Positions 10,586 through 18,503 of a stretch of DNA of 64,000 nucleotides are shown piece by piece. The translations under genes and the position numbers were made by a program. This stretch comes from Rhizobium sp. AC27/96 (lineage in GTDB: Bacteria > Pseudomonadota > Alphaproteobacteria > Rhizobiales > Rhizobiaceae): positions 248,001 through 312,000 of the forward strand of contig NZ_LXKN01000001.1 in NCBI RefSeq assembly GCF_001692325.1, given 5' to 3'. How positions within the stretch are numbered: the first letter of the stretch is position 1; each line of letters opens with the position of its first letter. The notes below the pieces were generated by a model that did not search any database, had not been told where the DNA came from, and saw nothing but the letters and a program-made list of their open reading frames with translations.

Positions 10586-10795
10586 TTATTCGGCTGCTGC
10601 CGCAATCGGCTCTATGTCGATTTCCTGGGTCACCCGCTCCTGGGCGACGTCGTCATTGCGCATGCGATATTGCGGAGAATTGTCCCGCACAGGAAGAAAA
10701 GCCGTAATCCGATAAACATCAGCCGCTTTTGGGGAAAGGCCTTTCATGCTCTTGAGGCGAACGGTCTGGCCGATGGGGAAACGATGGATGGGCAC
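10586..10795 (-). CDS. Conserved small rhizobial protein of unknown function
   Basis: A 69-residue soluble protein starting with GTG at 10795 (MPIHRFPIGQTVRLKS). The sequence continues KAADVYRITAFLPVRDNSPQYRMR and ends with an acidic tail. I recognise this as resembling short hypothetical proteins common in rhizobia, but no function is attached to them. The pattern of an N-terminal QTV-RLK strand followed by YRI and PQYRMR suggests a small beta-barrel of SH3 or similar type. It stands alone between the racemase and the cold-shock gene. Reality is supported by codon usage and this familiar pattern rather than by any motif. Confidence 0.66.
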   Translation of the reverse strand: MPIHRFPIGQTVRLKSMKGLSPKAADVYRITAFLPVRDNSPQYRMRNDDVAQERVTQEIDIEPIAAAAE

Positions 10796-10992
10796 GGTGG
10801 ACTACGTCTTTCCGACCACTTCTAATACAATGGCCTTGTTATCGTGGCGCTCGAGCGCGGATGTTGTTTATCGGAGGATGCATGTCCGGCAAAACGGCGG
10901 AACTGCCGCTTGCCGAACATCGTGGCTTGATTGTCTGCGGAGTGATTGCGGGCTGCCAGTACATCCGTGGTCAGCAACGCATTCCGTTCCAA

Positions 10993-11199
10993 TCATGCCA
11001 ATCTGAGTTTGGAAATCGAGCTGCGGCCCATGCCGTCCTGCTCCATTTCGAAGATCAGTTTCTGACCCTTTTTAAGCGTTTCCAGACCGGACTTCATCAC
11101 GATCTTCGCATGAACGAAGATAGCGACACTTCCGTCCGTCGGCTGAATGAAGCCGTAGCCTTTTTCCAGGTCGAAATTCTTGACGATACCGTTGAACAC
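10993..11199 (-). CDS. Cold-shock domain protein
   Basis: A 68-residue single cold-shock domain that binds single-stranded RNA or DNA and acts as an RNA chaperone in the cytosol. RNP1 is KGYGFIQP at 13-20 and RNP2 is IFVHAK at 27-32. The C-terminal half (GLETLKKGQKLIFEMEQDG) follows the usual fold. The chosen start is GTG at 11199, preceded by GGGGAGAGAGA; an upstream TTG at 11223 is open but adds residues outside the fold. It is somewhat divergent from the abundant CspA-type (RNP2 is normally VFVHIS). Its gene faces away from sodB. Confidence 0.85.
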   Translation of the reverse strand: MFNGIVKNFDLEKGYGFIQPTDGSVAIFVHAKIVMKSGLETLKKGQKLIFEMEQDGMGRSSISKLRLA

Positions 11200-11589
11200 T
11201 CTCTCTCCCCGGACTTGGCACAATCAAACGCCGACAAACGTGCCGTCGATAGTCAGACCATACGGTTGAGGAGATCAGCGGGTCGAGAACTCTGACGCCG
11301 CGAAGAGCTAAGCTGCTCAAAACGATAGATGCGCAACTATAGGATGATTGAGGCTTAAATAAGACCAGTCCTCGGTGAAAGGGCGAATAGGCTGTCGAAT
11401 GCCGAATTTAAGCGGCGACATCGTGTCCATGCCGGCTTGGACGGCACAAGTGATATCTGATTGATGAACGGGTAATTTTTCCTCCGCCGTGCAACTTTTT
11501 TGGCATGTCGGCGGTTGCTCTTCCAGGTGACCGCTCCTATGTTCCGCATCACCTGCCGACGCAATTTTTTGCCAAGAGGAGATATGACC
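11200..11589. other. 390-base divergent intergenic region between cold-shock gene and sodB
   Basis: It contains the upstream regions of two oppositely oriented genes. Besides the sodB promoter candidate listed separately, two similar T-rich segments occur at about 11491-11505 and 11562-11576 (GCAACTTTTTTGGCA and GCAATTTTTTGCCA), the second adjoining the sodB ribosome site. No additional gene or clear terminator is seen. Confidence 0.45.
11515..11543 (+). promoter_or_regulatory. Candidate sigma-70 promoter for sodB
   Basis: TTGCTC at 11515-11520 and TATGTT at 11538-11543 are separated by exactly 17 bases, placing a start site about 40 bases before the sodB ATG. This is a pattern match only; the -35 element is imperfect. 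Confidence 0.4.
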
Positions 11590-12192
11590 ATGGCTTTCGA
11601 ATTGCCTGAACTTCCCTATGATTACGAAGCCCTTTCGCCCTTCATGTCGCGTGAGACGCTCGAATATCACCACGACAAGCATCACAAGGCCTATGTCGAC
11701 AACGGCAACAAGCTCGCTGCTGAAGCCGGTCTTGCCGATCTCTCGCTCGAAGAGATCGTGAAGAAGTCCTTCGGCACCAATGCCGGCCTCTTCAACAATG
11801 CTGCCCAGCACTATAACCACGTCCATTTCTGGAAGTGGATGAAGAAGGGCGGCGGCGGCAACAAGCTGCCTGGCAAGCTCGAAGCAGCCTTCGCCTCCGA
11901 CCTCGGCGGCTATGACAAGTTCAAGGCCGATTTCGCCGCTGCCGGCGCAACCCAGTTCGGCTCCGGCTGGGCCTGGGTTTCCGTCAAGAACGGCAAGCTC
12001 GAAATCTCCAAGACTCCGAACGGCGAAAACCCGCTCGTTCATGGCGCCACCCCGATCCTCGGCGTCGACGTATGGGAACACTCCTACTACATCGACTATC
12101 GCAACCTGCGTCCGAAGTATCTCGAAGCCTTCATCGATAGCCTGATCAACTGGGACTACGTCCTGGAGCGCTACGAAGCCGCAACGAAGTAA
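11590..12192 (+). CDS. sodB: Superoxide dismutase, Fe/Mn family
   Basis: Cytosolic dismutase of 200 residues converting superoxide to oxygen and hydrogen peroxide. The four metal ligands are visible: H27 (YHHDKHHKAY), H77 (AAQHYNHVHFW), D160 and H164 (VDVWEHSYYIDY). The active-site glutamine sits in the AAQ segment at Q73, the position typical of iron enzymes, and the extra glutamine typical of manganese enzymes is not seen. Some rhizobial members of this type nevertheless use manganese. Two in-frame ATGs occur; 11590 is chosen because AGGAG at 11577-11581 is correctly spaced for it and MAFELPELPY is the usual start. A strong terminator follows. Confidence 0.96.
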   Translation: MAFELPELPYDYEALSPFMSRETLEYHHDKHHKAYVDNGNKLAAEAGLADLSLEEIVKKSFGTNAGLFNNAAQHYNHVHFWKWMKKGGGGNKLPGKLEAAFASDLGGYDKFKADFAAAGATQFGSGWAWVSVKNGKLEISKTPNGENPLVHGATPILGVDVWEHSYYIDYRNLRPKYLEAFIDSLINWDYVLERYEAATK

Positions 12193-12217
12193 ACTTCGCC
12201 GCATCGGCTGGTTTTCG

Positions 12218-12251
12218 CACCCGGCGTCTCCTTGGCGCCGGGTGTTTTCTT
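12218..12251 (+). terminator. Rho-independent terminator after sodB
   Basis: A perfect 9-base-pair stem (CACCCGGCG with CGCCGGGTG) around a 9-base loop is followed directly by TTTTCTT. It lies 26 bases after the sodB stop codon. Confidence 0.85.
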
Positions 12252-12307
12252 ATAAGCTGGCCGCCAACCACGTATCTGCCTGCCGCTTGCCAACCTAAGG
12301 AGGCTGA

Positions 12308-13150
12308 ATGCCATCAGCACCGCTCTTCCGATTTGGTGTCATCGCCGATCCGCAATATGCCGATCTGGAGCCAAACCTGGCCCTCAATCGCTATCCGGCG
12401 AACAGCCTCGCCAAGCTTCGCGATGCGATAGAGGAATTCAACCGTCATGATCTCGCTTTCGTGGTGACGCTCGGCGATATCATCGATCGTGAATGGAAGA
12501 GTTTCGACGGCATACTCCCTGTCTATGAAGCGCTGCGCCACCCAAAGCATTTCCTGCTCGGCAATCACGATTTCGCTATAGCCCCTCAGCATCTGAAGGT
12601 TGTTCCCCCGCGCGTCGGCATGCCGTCGGCCTATTACGACTTCAGCCATGCCGGCTATCGCTTCATTGCGCTCGACGGAAACGAGATCAGCGTTTTTGCG
12701 CCGCCGGAAGACGATCCGCGTCGGGACGAGGCAAAGGCGTTGATGAAGGCGCTGGAGAACTCGGGCGCCCCGAACGGGCATCGCTGGAACGCCGCCATCG
12801 GTAGTGCCCAGTATGACTGGCTGGTCGAGAAGCTGCACGAGGCGAAGACGGCGGGCGAGAAGGTCGTGGTGATGAACCACTATCCGATCTTCCCCGAGGA
12901 CGGGCATAATGCGCTCGATAGCGACCGGCTACTGGCGCTACTCGCACAACATGATCATATCGTCGCCTACCTCAACGGCCATAATCACGCCGGTAATTTC
13001 GGTGCTGTTGACGGCACTTACTTCATTAATTTCAAAGGCATGGTCGATACCGAGATCAGCAGCGCCTATGCGATCGTCTCTGTCTACGAGGATCGGCTTG
13101 ATATCGCCGGCTTCGGGCGAGAGACGAGTAGGAGCCTGCCGCTGGGCTGA
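12308..13150 (+). CDS. Calcineurin-like metallophosphoesterase, ADP-ribose/CDP-alcohol diphosphatase-like
   Basis: A 280-residue cytosolic phosphoesterase with all blocks of the dinuclear metal site: ADPQYAD at 13-19, GDIID at 56-60, GNHD at 85-88, NHYPIF near 197-202, and GHNHAG near 223-228. The ADPQYAD start motif and overall length resemble the manganese-dependent ADP-ribose/CDP-alcohol diphosphatase group, which hydrolyses ADP-ribose and CDP-choline-type compounds; that substrate assignment is inference. The ATG is preceded by CTAAGGAGGCTGA, a strong ribosome site. It converges on the WYL regulator with a 10-base gap. Confidence 0.85.
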   Translation: MPSAPLFRFGVIADPQYADLEPNLALNRYPANSLAKLRDAIEEFNRHDLAFVVTLGDIIDREWKSFDGILPVYEALRHPKHFLLGNHDFAIAPQHLKVVPPRVGMPSAYYDFSHAGYRFIALDGNEISVFAPPEDDPRRDEAKALMKALENSGAPNGHRWNAAIGSAQYDWLVEKLHEAKTAGEKVVVMNHYPIFPEDGHNALDSDRLLALLAQHDHIVAYLNGHNHAGNFGAVDGTYFINFKGMVDTEISSAYAIVSVYEDRLDIAGFGRETSRSLPLG

Positions 13151-13160
13151 CATGCGCATG

Positions 13161-13862
13161 TCAGCCGGTTGCGGCGGAGGCGCCGGTCTGCCAGCCGCTC
13201 ACCCAGATCTGCCGCAACCTGTCACCTTCGCCCTTGAACCAGAGCCCCGTCGCCTGGCAATCCTCGATCCGGTCGCTGCGGAAATTGCGGATCGCCTGCC
13301 GCAGCTCGCACCAGGCGACGATATTGGCTGTTTCGGCATAATAGATCAGTGCGATCGGGCAGATCAGACGCTCGGTGGCGCGGCCGAATTCGTCGCGATA
13401 GGCAAGATCGAGCTTTTCCTCGTCGCGAATGGCGCGGCGCACCAGCGAGAGATCGATGGCCGAGGCCGATGGCGCGGCAAAACCCCAGGCATGCAGCGCA
13501 TTGGCCTCGAAGGTCTGGCGCAGCGGCGGCGGTACGGCGCCGGCAATCTTGGCGCTGACACGCTTGGCCGCCTGCTTGAGCTCGTCGTCGCCGGTGCGTT
13601 CCAGTAGCGCCAGCGACAGCACGATGGCTTCCATTTCCTCGATCGAAAACATCAATGGCGGCAGGTCGAAGCCGGGGCGCAGGATATAGCCGATACCGCG
13701 TTCCCCCTCGATCGGCACCCGCATGGCCTGCAGGGCGGCGATATCGCGATAGACCGAGCGCACCGTCACCTCCAGCCGCTCCGCGATATCGGCTGCCGTA
13801 ACAGTTCCCTTGGCCAGCCGCAGGATCTGAATGATCTCGAACAGGCGCGACGCCTTGCGCAT
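13161..13862 (-). CDS. YafY-type transcriptional regulator with HTH and WYL domain
   Basis: A 233-residue regulator. Residues 1-60 form a winged helix (RLFEIIQILRLAKGTVTAAD, then VTVRSVYRDIAALQ), and residues about 135-220 form the ligand-sensing WYL domain (LVRRAIRDEEKLDLAYRD; ICPIALIYYAETANIVAWCE). MRKASRLFEI at 13862 is the family start, with GGGAAGA suitably placed; an ATG at 13877 is also open. It is divergently arranged with a LysE-type exporter, and a perfect palindrome lies between them, so it probably controls the exporter and itself. Confidence 0.88.
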   Translation of the reverse strand: MRKASRLFEIIQILRLAKGTVTAADIAERLEVTVRSVYRDIAALQAMRVPIEGERGIGYILRPGFDLPPLMFSIEEMEAIVLSLALLERTGDDELKQAAKRVSAKIAGAVPPPLRQTFEANALHAWGFAAPSASAIDLSLVRRAIRDEEKLDLAYRDEFGRATERLICPIALIYYAETANIVAWCELRQAIRNFRSDRIEDCQATGLWFKGEGDRLRQIWVSGWQTGASAATG

Positions 13863-13885
13863 TTCATCTTCCCGCATTGAAGGCT

Positions 13886-13905
13886 ACTGACAACACCCTG
13901 TCAGT
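13886..13905. promoter_or_regulatory. Palindromic operator between WYL regulator and LysE exporter
   Basis: ACTGACA, six bases, then TGTCAGT forms a perfect 7+7 inverted repeat. It lies 24 bases upstream of the regulator start and 86 bases upstream of the exporter start. A symmetric site in a divergent regulator/target region is the usual arrangement for an autoregulated operator; the binding protein is inferred to be the WYL regulator. Confidence 0.6.
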
Positions 13906-13990
13906 TGGCTTCATCTATATGACTGCCTATCGACTTGAAAATCAACAATTTCCTCTGCTGTATTCATGCAGAGAACGATAGGCAACTGAC

Positions 13991-14626
13991 ATGGGTTACG
14001 CTGAAAATCTCTGGCTCTTCTTTCTTCTTCTCCTCGGCATCATCATCGTTCCGGGCATGGATATGCTGTTCGTGCTTGCCAATTCCTTGACCGGCGGCAG
14101 CAATCGCGGGCTCGCCGCGACAGGGGGCATCATGCTCGGCGGCGCCGTGCATTCGTTGAACGGGGCCATCGGCATCGGTCTCCTGACGCATTTCGTGCCC
14201 GTTCTCTTCAATCCGCTGCTGGTCTTGGGCGGCGCCTATATGGCCTATATCGGCTACACGTTGATGCGCAGTTCCATTACCGTCGGCGGCGAGGCGCCTG
14301 CCGGCAGCCGTTCCGCCTGGAAAGCCTTTCGCCAGGGCGCAGTGACTTGCCTGATCAATCCCAAGGCCTATCTCTTCATCTTTGCCGTCTATCCGCAATT
14401 CCTGAAACCGGACTACGGCCCGATGTGGATACAGGCTGTCATTATGGGGGTCATGACCATGGTAACGCAGTTTTCCATCTATGGCGGCCTTGCCATCACC
14501 GCGGGACGCAGCCGCAATCTGCTGGTCGCCAATCCCGGAGCGACCGCCTTTGCCGGACGCGCCGCCGGATTGCTCCTCGTCGCGGTCTCGGCATTCACTG
14601 TCTGGGAAGGGTTGAAAATGGCATGA
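13991..14626 (+). CDS. LysE-family amino acid/metabolite exporter
   Basis: A 211-residue inner-membrane protein with about six hydrophobic segments. The family signature near the N-terminus is IIIVPGMDMLFVLANSLTGG at residues 17-36 (family form GPGPD), and the second conserved block CLINPKAYLFIFAVYPQF lies near 120-137. LysE/RhtB proteins export amino acids, homoserine lactones or related small molecules. The divergent WYL regulator and intervening palindrome suggest induction by the exported compound. The ATG at 13991 gives the family start. Confidence 0.9.
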   Translation: MGYAENLWLFFLLLLGIIIVPGMDMLFVLANSLTGGSNRGLAATGGIMLGGAVHSLNGAIGIGLLTHFVPVLFNPLLVLGGAYMAYIGYTLMRSSITVGGEAPAGSRSAWKAFRQGAVTCLINPKAYLFIFAVYPQFLKPDYGPMWIQAVIMGVMTMVTQFSIYGGLAITAGRSRNLLVANPGATAFAGRAAGLLLVAVSAFTVWEGLKMA

Positions 14627-14791
14627 TGCGGTGAGCGGGCAGGTGAGTATGTCGGGAACATGACACTGATTTTGCTGGGTTCTCACCACTTTGTGACTTC
14701 ATTGCCGGAACGGAAACCGGCAAACATGTCGCTGGTAATGCGCCGGCCGCGCACGCGGTCCCTATGACGAGTAGAGAGGTAGGAGAACGAA

Positions 14792-15235
14792 ATGAAGTGG
14801 AAAGCGATTGTGATGGCGACGGCTCTGGCCGGCGTCGCACTGGGTTCGGTCGTCGCAGCCGACGGCACGCATGATAGCCGCATCGGGATGATGAAGAAGA
14901 TCGGCGGCGCGACAGGCGCTCTAGGCGCGATTGCCAAGGGTGACAAGCCATATGATGCCGAGATCGTAAAGGCGTCGCTGACGACGATCGCCGAAACTGC
15001 AAAGGCGTTTCCGGATCAGTTCAATCCGCAGAGCGACAAGACCGATGCCGAGGTCAACCCGAAGATCTGGGACAATCTCGATGACTTCAAGGCCAAGGCC
15101 GCCAAGCTTTCCACCGATGCCGAGACGGCGCTCGCCCAGCTTCCGGCGGACAAGGCTGGCGTCGGCGCGACGCTGAAGACGCTCGGTGGCAGCTGTGGCG
15201 CCTGTCATCAGGCCTACCGCATCAAGAAGGACTAA
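14792..15235 (+). CDS. Cytochrome c' / c-556 family protein
   Basis: A periplasmic heme protein of 147 residues with a signal peptide ending near residue 23 (VVAA-DGT). The single heme site CGACH is at residues 135-139, close to the C-terminus, which is diagnostic of the four-helix cytochrome c' type. M33 or M34 near the mature N-terminus could supply a sixth ligand, as in c-556. Members handle nitric oxide or small electron-transfer tasks. GTAGGAGAACGA before the ATG is a good ribosome site. A diheme cytochrome gene follows in the same direction. Maturation would need the cycHJKL system at 57-61 kb. Confidence 0.9.
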   Translation: MKWKAIVMATALAGVALGSVVAADGTHDSRIGMMKKIGGATGALGAIAKGDKPYDAEIVKASLTTIAETAKAFPDQFNPQSDKTDAEVNPKIWDNLDDFKAKAAKLSTDAETALAQLPADKAGVGATLKTLGGSCGACHQAYRIKKD

Positions 15236-15268
15236 GCGGTAGGTCGATCTCGTCTCAGAATTGGTTTC

Positions 15269-15313
15269 GGCATCCGCACCGGCCTTGCCGCCGGCGCGGT
15301 GCCTTGTAGTTTT
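15269..15313 (+). terminator. Imperfect terminator hairpin after cytochrome c'
   Basis: GGC-AT-CCGC-A-CCGGC pairs with GCCGG-C-GCGG-T-GCC across a six-base loop, followed by TTGTAGTTTT. Internal mismatches make it weaker than the other hairpins listed, and the next gene starts 27 bases later. Confidence 0.4.
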
Positions 15314-15339
15314 AAAGCCGAGCTAAGGGGGTAGATGTG

Positions 15340-16251
15340 ATGGCGCGGTTTGTCCGGTGGCTGCTTTGCCTTGTCGGCGTGATCGTTCTTGGCTGTGGCG
15401 CGTTCTATGTGATCACCGCACCGTCGCCCTTGCCGGCAAGCCATTGGGCCAATCTCGGCGATCCCGATGTCAAGAATGGCGAGATGGTGTTCTGGGCCGG
15501 CGGCTGCACGAGCTGTCATGCGGCGTCCGGTGCGCAGGGAGACGCCAAGCTCGTACTGTCAGGCGGCCTGGCGCTCACCAGCCCCTTCGGCACCTTCCAT
15601 GTGCCGAACATTTCGCCGGATGAGAAGGCCGGGCTTGGCAGCTGGACGCTTGCCGATTTCGGCAATGCCATGAAGCGTGGTGTGGGCAAAAACGGCGAGC
15701 ATCTCTACCCGTCCTTCCCCTACGGCTCCTATACCCGCATGAGCGACAAGGACATCAACGATCTCTGGGCTTTCCTGAAGACGCTGCCGAAGAGCGACAA
15801 TGTCGCCCCGCCGCATGAACTGCCGTTTCCCTTCAACATCCGGCTGGCGCTTGGTGCCTGGAAATTCCTCTATCTCAACGACCAGCCGCGCGTCGTGCTC
15901 GCCAATGCCGACGAGAAGGTCAAACGCGGCCAGTATCTGGTGGAGGGGCCAGGCCATTGCGGCGAATGTCACACCCCGCGCGACGCCCTCGGCGGCTTCT
16001 TGAGCGGACAATGGCTGGCCGGAGCACCCAATCCGGAAGGCAAGGGCCAGATTCCCGACATAACGCCCGGCTCGAAGGCGATCGGCAGCTGGAGCGTCGG
16101 CGATATCGCCAACTATCTCGAAACCGGCTTCACGCCTGACTATGATTCCGCTGGTGGTTCCATGGCCGAAGTGCAACAGAACATCGCCCATCTGCCGGCG
16201 GCCGACCGCGAGGCGATCGCGGCGTATTTGAAGGCGTTGCCGGCGCGGTGA
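15340..16251 (+). CDS. Diheme cytochrome c, membrane-anchored
   Basis: A 303-residue c-type cytochrome with an N-terminal hydrophobic segment (residues 7-27) acting as signal or anchor. Two heme sites are visible: CTSCH at 56-60 and CGECH at 207-211, each with a downstream methionine that could ligate heme. The layout matches the diheme cytochrome subunit that accepts electrons from membrane alcohol, sorbitol or gluconate-type dehydrogenases. No dehydrogenase subunit is adjacent, so its donor is unknown. ATG 15340 is favoured over GTG 15337 by the GGGGG ribosome site spacing. It converges on a methyltransferase 16 bases away. Confidence 0.87.
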   Translation: MARFVRWLLCLVGVIVLGCGAFYVITAPSPLPASHWANLGDPDVKNGEMVFWAGGCTSCHAASGAQGDAKLVLSGGLALTSPFGTFHVPNISPDEKAGLGSWTLADFGNAMKRGVGKNGEHLYPSFPYGSYTRMSDKDINDLWAFLKTLPKSDNVAPPHELPFPFNIRLALGAWKFLYLNDQPRVVLANADEKVKRGQYLVEGPGHCGECHTPRDALGGFLSGQWLAGAPNPEGKGQIPDITPGSKAIGSWSVGDIANYLETGFTPDYDSAGGSMAEVQQNIAHLPAADREAIAAYLKALPAR

Positions 16252-16267
16252 GGCGAAGCTGTTCAGA

Positions 16268-17041
16268 TCAACCCAAGCGTCGGGCGAGATAGAGATGCGT
16301 TTCGTAATGCAGCTCGTATTCGCCGCCTTGAGCGGTGATTGCGTCGGCGATCTCGGAAAGCAGAGCCTCCCGCCAATCGTCAGGCAAGAGCCGATAACTT
16401 GAGAGCGTGCGCAGCAGGTCGGTATAGCTTTGTGCGGTATGCGCTCGGCTCCAGCGATAGCATCGCTGTGTCGGCGCTTGAAAATGTTCGGACTGGCGCA
16501 GCAATTCGGCGAACGGACCATCCGGCAGATACCATGCCTCGGCTGGTGGTCCAGCGAACTGCGGTGCATAGCGGGCATGGATATCGGCGAATTTTTCCGC
16601 GAGTGGCGGCTCGGGCGGCATTGGCACATTGCCGAAAACCGCGAGCGTTCCATCCGGTGCAAGCTGGGCGGCTGTCTTGGCGAAGCGCAGTTCCGGTGAA
16701 ACCCAGTGAAATGATTGCGCTGCCGCCACAAGCTTGAATGCTCCCGCTTCGCCCGGCCATGCCTCGAAGGTGGCCTGCGCAAAGCGAACCTTGGGAAACT
16801 CCTCCAGACCTTTCCGTGCGACCGCGATCAAGTCCTCGCCCGGATCGAGTGCGAGAACGGAAAGACCGCGGCGTGCAAACGCTTGCGTCGCCTGTCCCGT
16901 GCCGCAGCCGATTTCAAGGATCTCATCCCTGTCGTTGAGGCCGGCGAAGGCGATGACGTCGTCGAAAAGCGCTTCGGGATAGGTGGGGCGGGCATTGTTG
17001 TAGAGGCTGGCGACACCATCGAATGTGAACCGCTGTTCCAA
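16268..17041 (-). CDS. Class I SAM-dependent methyltransferase
   Basis: A 257-residue cytosolic methyltransferase. Motif I is EIGCGTGQAT near residues 43-52, with the acidic residue of motif II in LALDPGEDLI and motif IV in VAAAQSFHWV. The opening RFTFDGVASLYNNARPTYPE is typical of a common methyltransferase group of unknown substrate. The start is placed at TTG 17041, after GGAGG with proper spacing; the frame is open to 17158, but that part has no family resemblance and overlaps the next gene. The TTG start is inferred from the ribosome site. Confidence 0.83.
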   Translation of the reverse strand: MEQRFTFDGVASLYNNARPTYPEALFDDVIAFAGLNDRDEILEIGCGTGQATQAFARRGLSVLALDPGEDLIAVARKGLEEFPKVRFAQATFEAWPGEAGAFKLVAAAQSFHWVSPELRFAKTAAQLAPDGTLAVFGNVPMPPEPPLAEKFADIHARYAPQFAGPPAEAWYLPDGPFAELLRQSEHFQAPTQRCYRWSRAHTAQSYTDLLRTLSSYRLLPDDWREALLSEIADAITAQGGEYELHYETHLYLARRLG

Positions 17042-17142
17042 GGCACGCCTCCAGTTGCAGATCAAAGCCGGCAGCCATTTTTCTAGCGCATTTCCGATAA
17101 AGCTTGTAGTGGCAGCAGCGCAGGATTCGACAAGGGGAGTGG

Positions 17143-17775
17143 GTGGTCGTGGACGCAAGGGTGGCGCAGAAAGTTCCCTATTTCAGCCAATGGGAAACGC
17201 CTGACATGACGCTGGCTGTCGTCGCCGAGGGCGCGCAGGTGGCTTTGCTGAGAGACCCGCTATGGGCGTCGTCCGGTGCCCGCACCGTCGAGGATTATGC
17301 CCGCTGGGCCGGCAATCTCTGCGGCATGGCGTGCCTGAAGATGGTGCTTGCCGCCCGCACCGGCAAAACAGTGCCGATCATGGATCTGGCTATGGGATGC
17401 AGAGATTACGGCGGTTATGTCGAAGAGGCGGATGGCCGGATCAAGGGGCTGATCTATGCGCCCTTCGTTCCCTTCGTAAGGGATCGCTTCGGTCTGCATG
17501 CCAGGGTCGTCACCGGGATTTCCGTCGCCGAGATTGCCGATATCCTCAGACAATCGGAGTTCTTCATTGCGTCAGTGCATCACTCGATCCGCTGGCCCGA
17601 GACCGAGCCGCCAATGAAGGGCGGCCATCTGGTGCTGGTCACGGGCATCGATGGAAGCAGGATTCGCTTCCACAATCCGTCCGGTCACGTCGATGCGACG
17701 CGTGAGAACGCGGAGATGTCGCTGGAGGTGTTCGAGAAGTTCTTTGCAGGCCGTGGGATCGCCATCGATCGTTAA
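17143..17775 (+). CDS. C39-like cysteine peptidase family protein
   Basis: A 210-residue protein with papain-like (peptidase C39_2) features. C60 in NLCGMACLKM sits at the start of a helix as the probable nucleophile (a second cysteine, C64, follows), H in GGHLVLVTGID near 164 is the candidate base, and FHNPSG near 183 supplies the usual asparagine or aspartate position. No signal peptide is evident, so it is probably cytosolic. Such proteins can be peptidases or transglutaminase-like enzymes; the substrate is unknown. The start is GTG at 17143 behind AAGGGGAG. It overlaps no neighbour and has no partner ABC transporter, unlike bacteriocin C39 systems. Confidence 0.7.
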   Translation: MVVDARVAQKVPYFSQWETPDMTLAVVAEGAQVALLRDPLWASSGARTVEDYARWAGNLCGMACLKMVLAARTGKTVPIMDLAMGCRDYGGYVEEADGRIKGLIYAPFVPFVRDRFGLHARVVTGISVAEIADILRQSEFFIASVHHSIRWPETEPPMKGGHLVLVTGIDGSRIRFHNPSGHVDATRENAEMSLEVFEKFFAGRGIAIDR

Positions 17776-17815
17776 AGTTTTGAGCAGCCGACGACGATCC
17801 CTCTAAAGGCCGGCA

Positions 17816-18304
17816 TCAGGCAAGTGCCTGCAGATAGCGCATGCCGGTCACCGGCCGCGGCTTGAAATCCATGTTTTCGTAGAAACGGTGGGCCTGGACA
17901 TTGCCTGTCGCGGCGCCCACGGAAAGGTAGCTGCAGCCGGACTTGCGGGCCACTTCGCGGGCGCGGTCGACGAGATGCTGCCCAATGCCGTGGCCGCGAT
18001 GGCCGTCGCGCACGAAGAGATGATGCAGGTCCATGCCCCGCTGTCCCTCTTGCGCCTTGTAGAGCGGCACGAGGATGGCGTAGCCGATCAGCCCGTCATC
18101 GCCTTCAGCCACCAGCGCCGTGATCCAGGGCATCGGGCCGAAAAGATCGCGCTCGAGCTGTTCGGCGGTTGCGCCGGAGGGGTCGCCGTGATGGGCGGCC
18201 AGCAGCCGGATCATGTCGTTCAGTTCCGGCAGGTCGCGCGGCTGCGCATTGCGGATGGTCAGAACAGGCGGGCGAAGTAGTGAGATGTCGCTATCGTCTA
18301 GCAT
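17816..18304 (-). CDS. GNAT N-acetyltransferase
   Basis: A 162-residue acetyltransferase. The acetyl-CoA binding loop is VRDGHRGHGIGQHLVDRA near residues 100-117 (family form Q/RxxGxG/A), preceded by the beta-4 strand MDLHHLFV. The C-terminal half (NVQAHRFYENMDFKPR) is typical of single-domain GNAT proteins. The substrate is unknown. The ATG at 18304 opens the frame. A terminator hairpin separates it from the MerR gene upstream on the same strand, so it has its own promoter. Confidence 0.85.
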   Translation of the reverse strand: MLDDSDISLLRPPVLTIRNAQPRDLPELNDMIRLLAAHHGDPSGATAEQLERDLFGPMPWITALVAEGDDGLIGYAILVPLYKAQEGQRGMDLHHLFVRDGHRGHGIGQHLVDRAREVARKSGCSYLSVGAATGNVQAHRFYENMDFKPRPVTGMRYLQALA

Positions 18305-18359
18305 GGCATTCTGCGTCCTTGTTATTTCAATGAGCCGTCAGGACGCTGCCGATACAACA

Positions 18360-18379
18360 AAGCCGCCTGACGGCGGCTT
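18360..18379 (-). terminator. Terminator hairpin downstream of the MerR gene
   Basis: AAGCCGCC and GGCGGCTT form an 8-base-pair stem with a TGAC loop. Read on the minus strand the stem is followed by TGTTGTAT, a weak T-rich tract. It lies between the MerR stop and the acetyltransferase start. Confidence 0.6.
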
Positions 18380-18503
18380 GTTGACAAAATGATCTGTCTT
18401 GGCCGCCCCTTACAGGTACAGCCAAAAATACGAGCGATTGTGGAGCGCGTGCTTGATCATGGGCGCATAAATGATCCGCTTCAGCGCATTTGTCAATGGG
18501 GCC

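Noticed and set aside
11317..12204. Open frame of 295 codons on the minus strand
   Set aside because: Antisense to superoxide dismutase, which has all metal ligands and a terminator.
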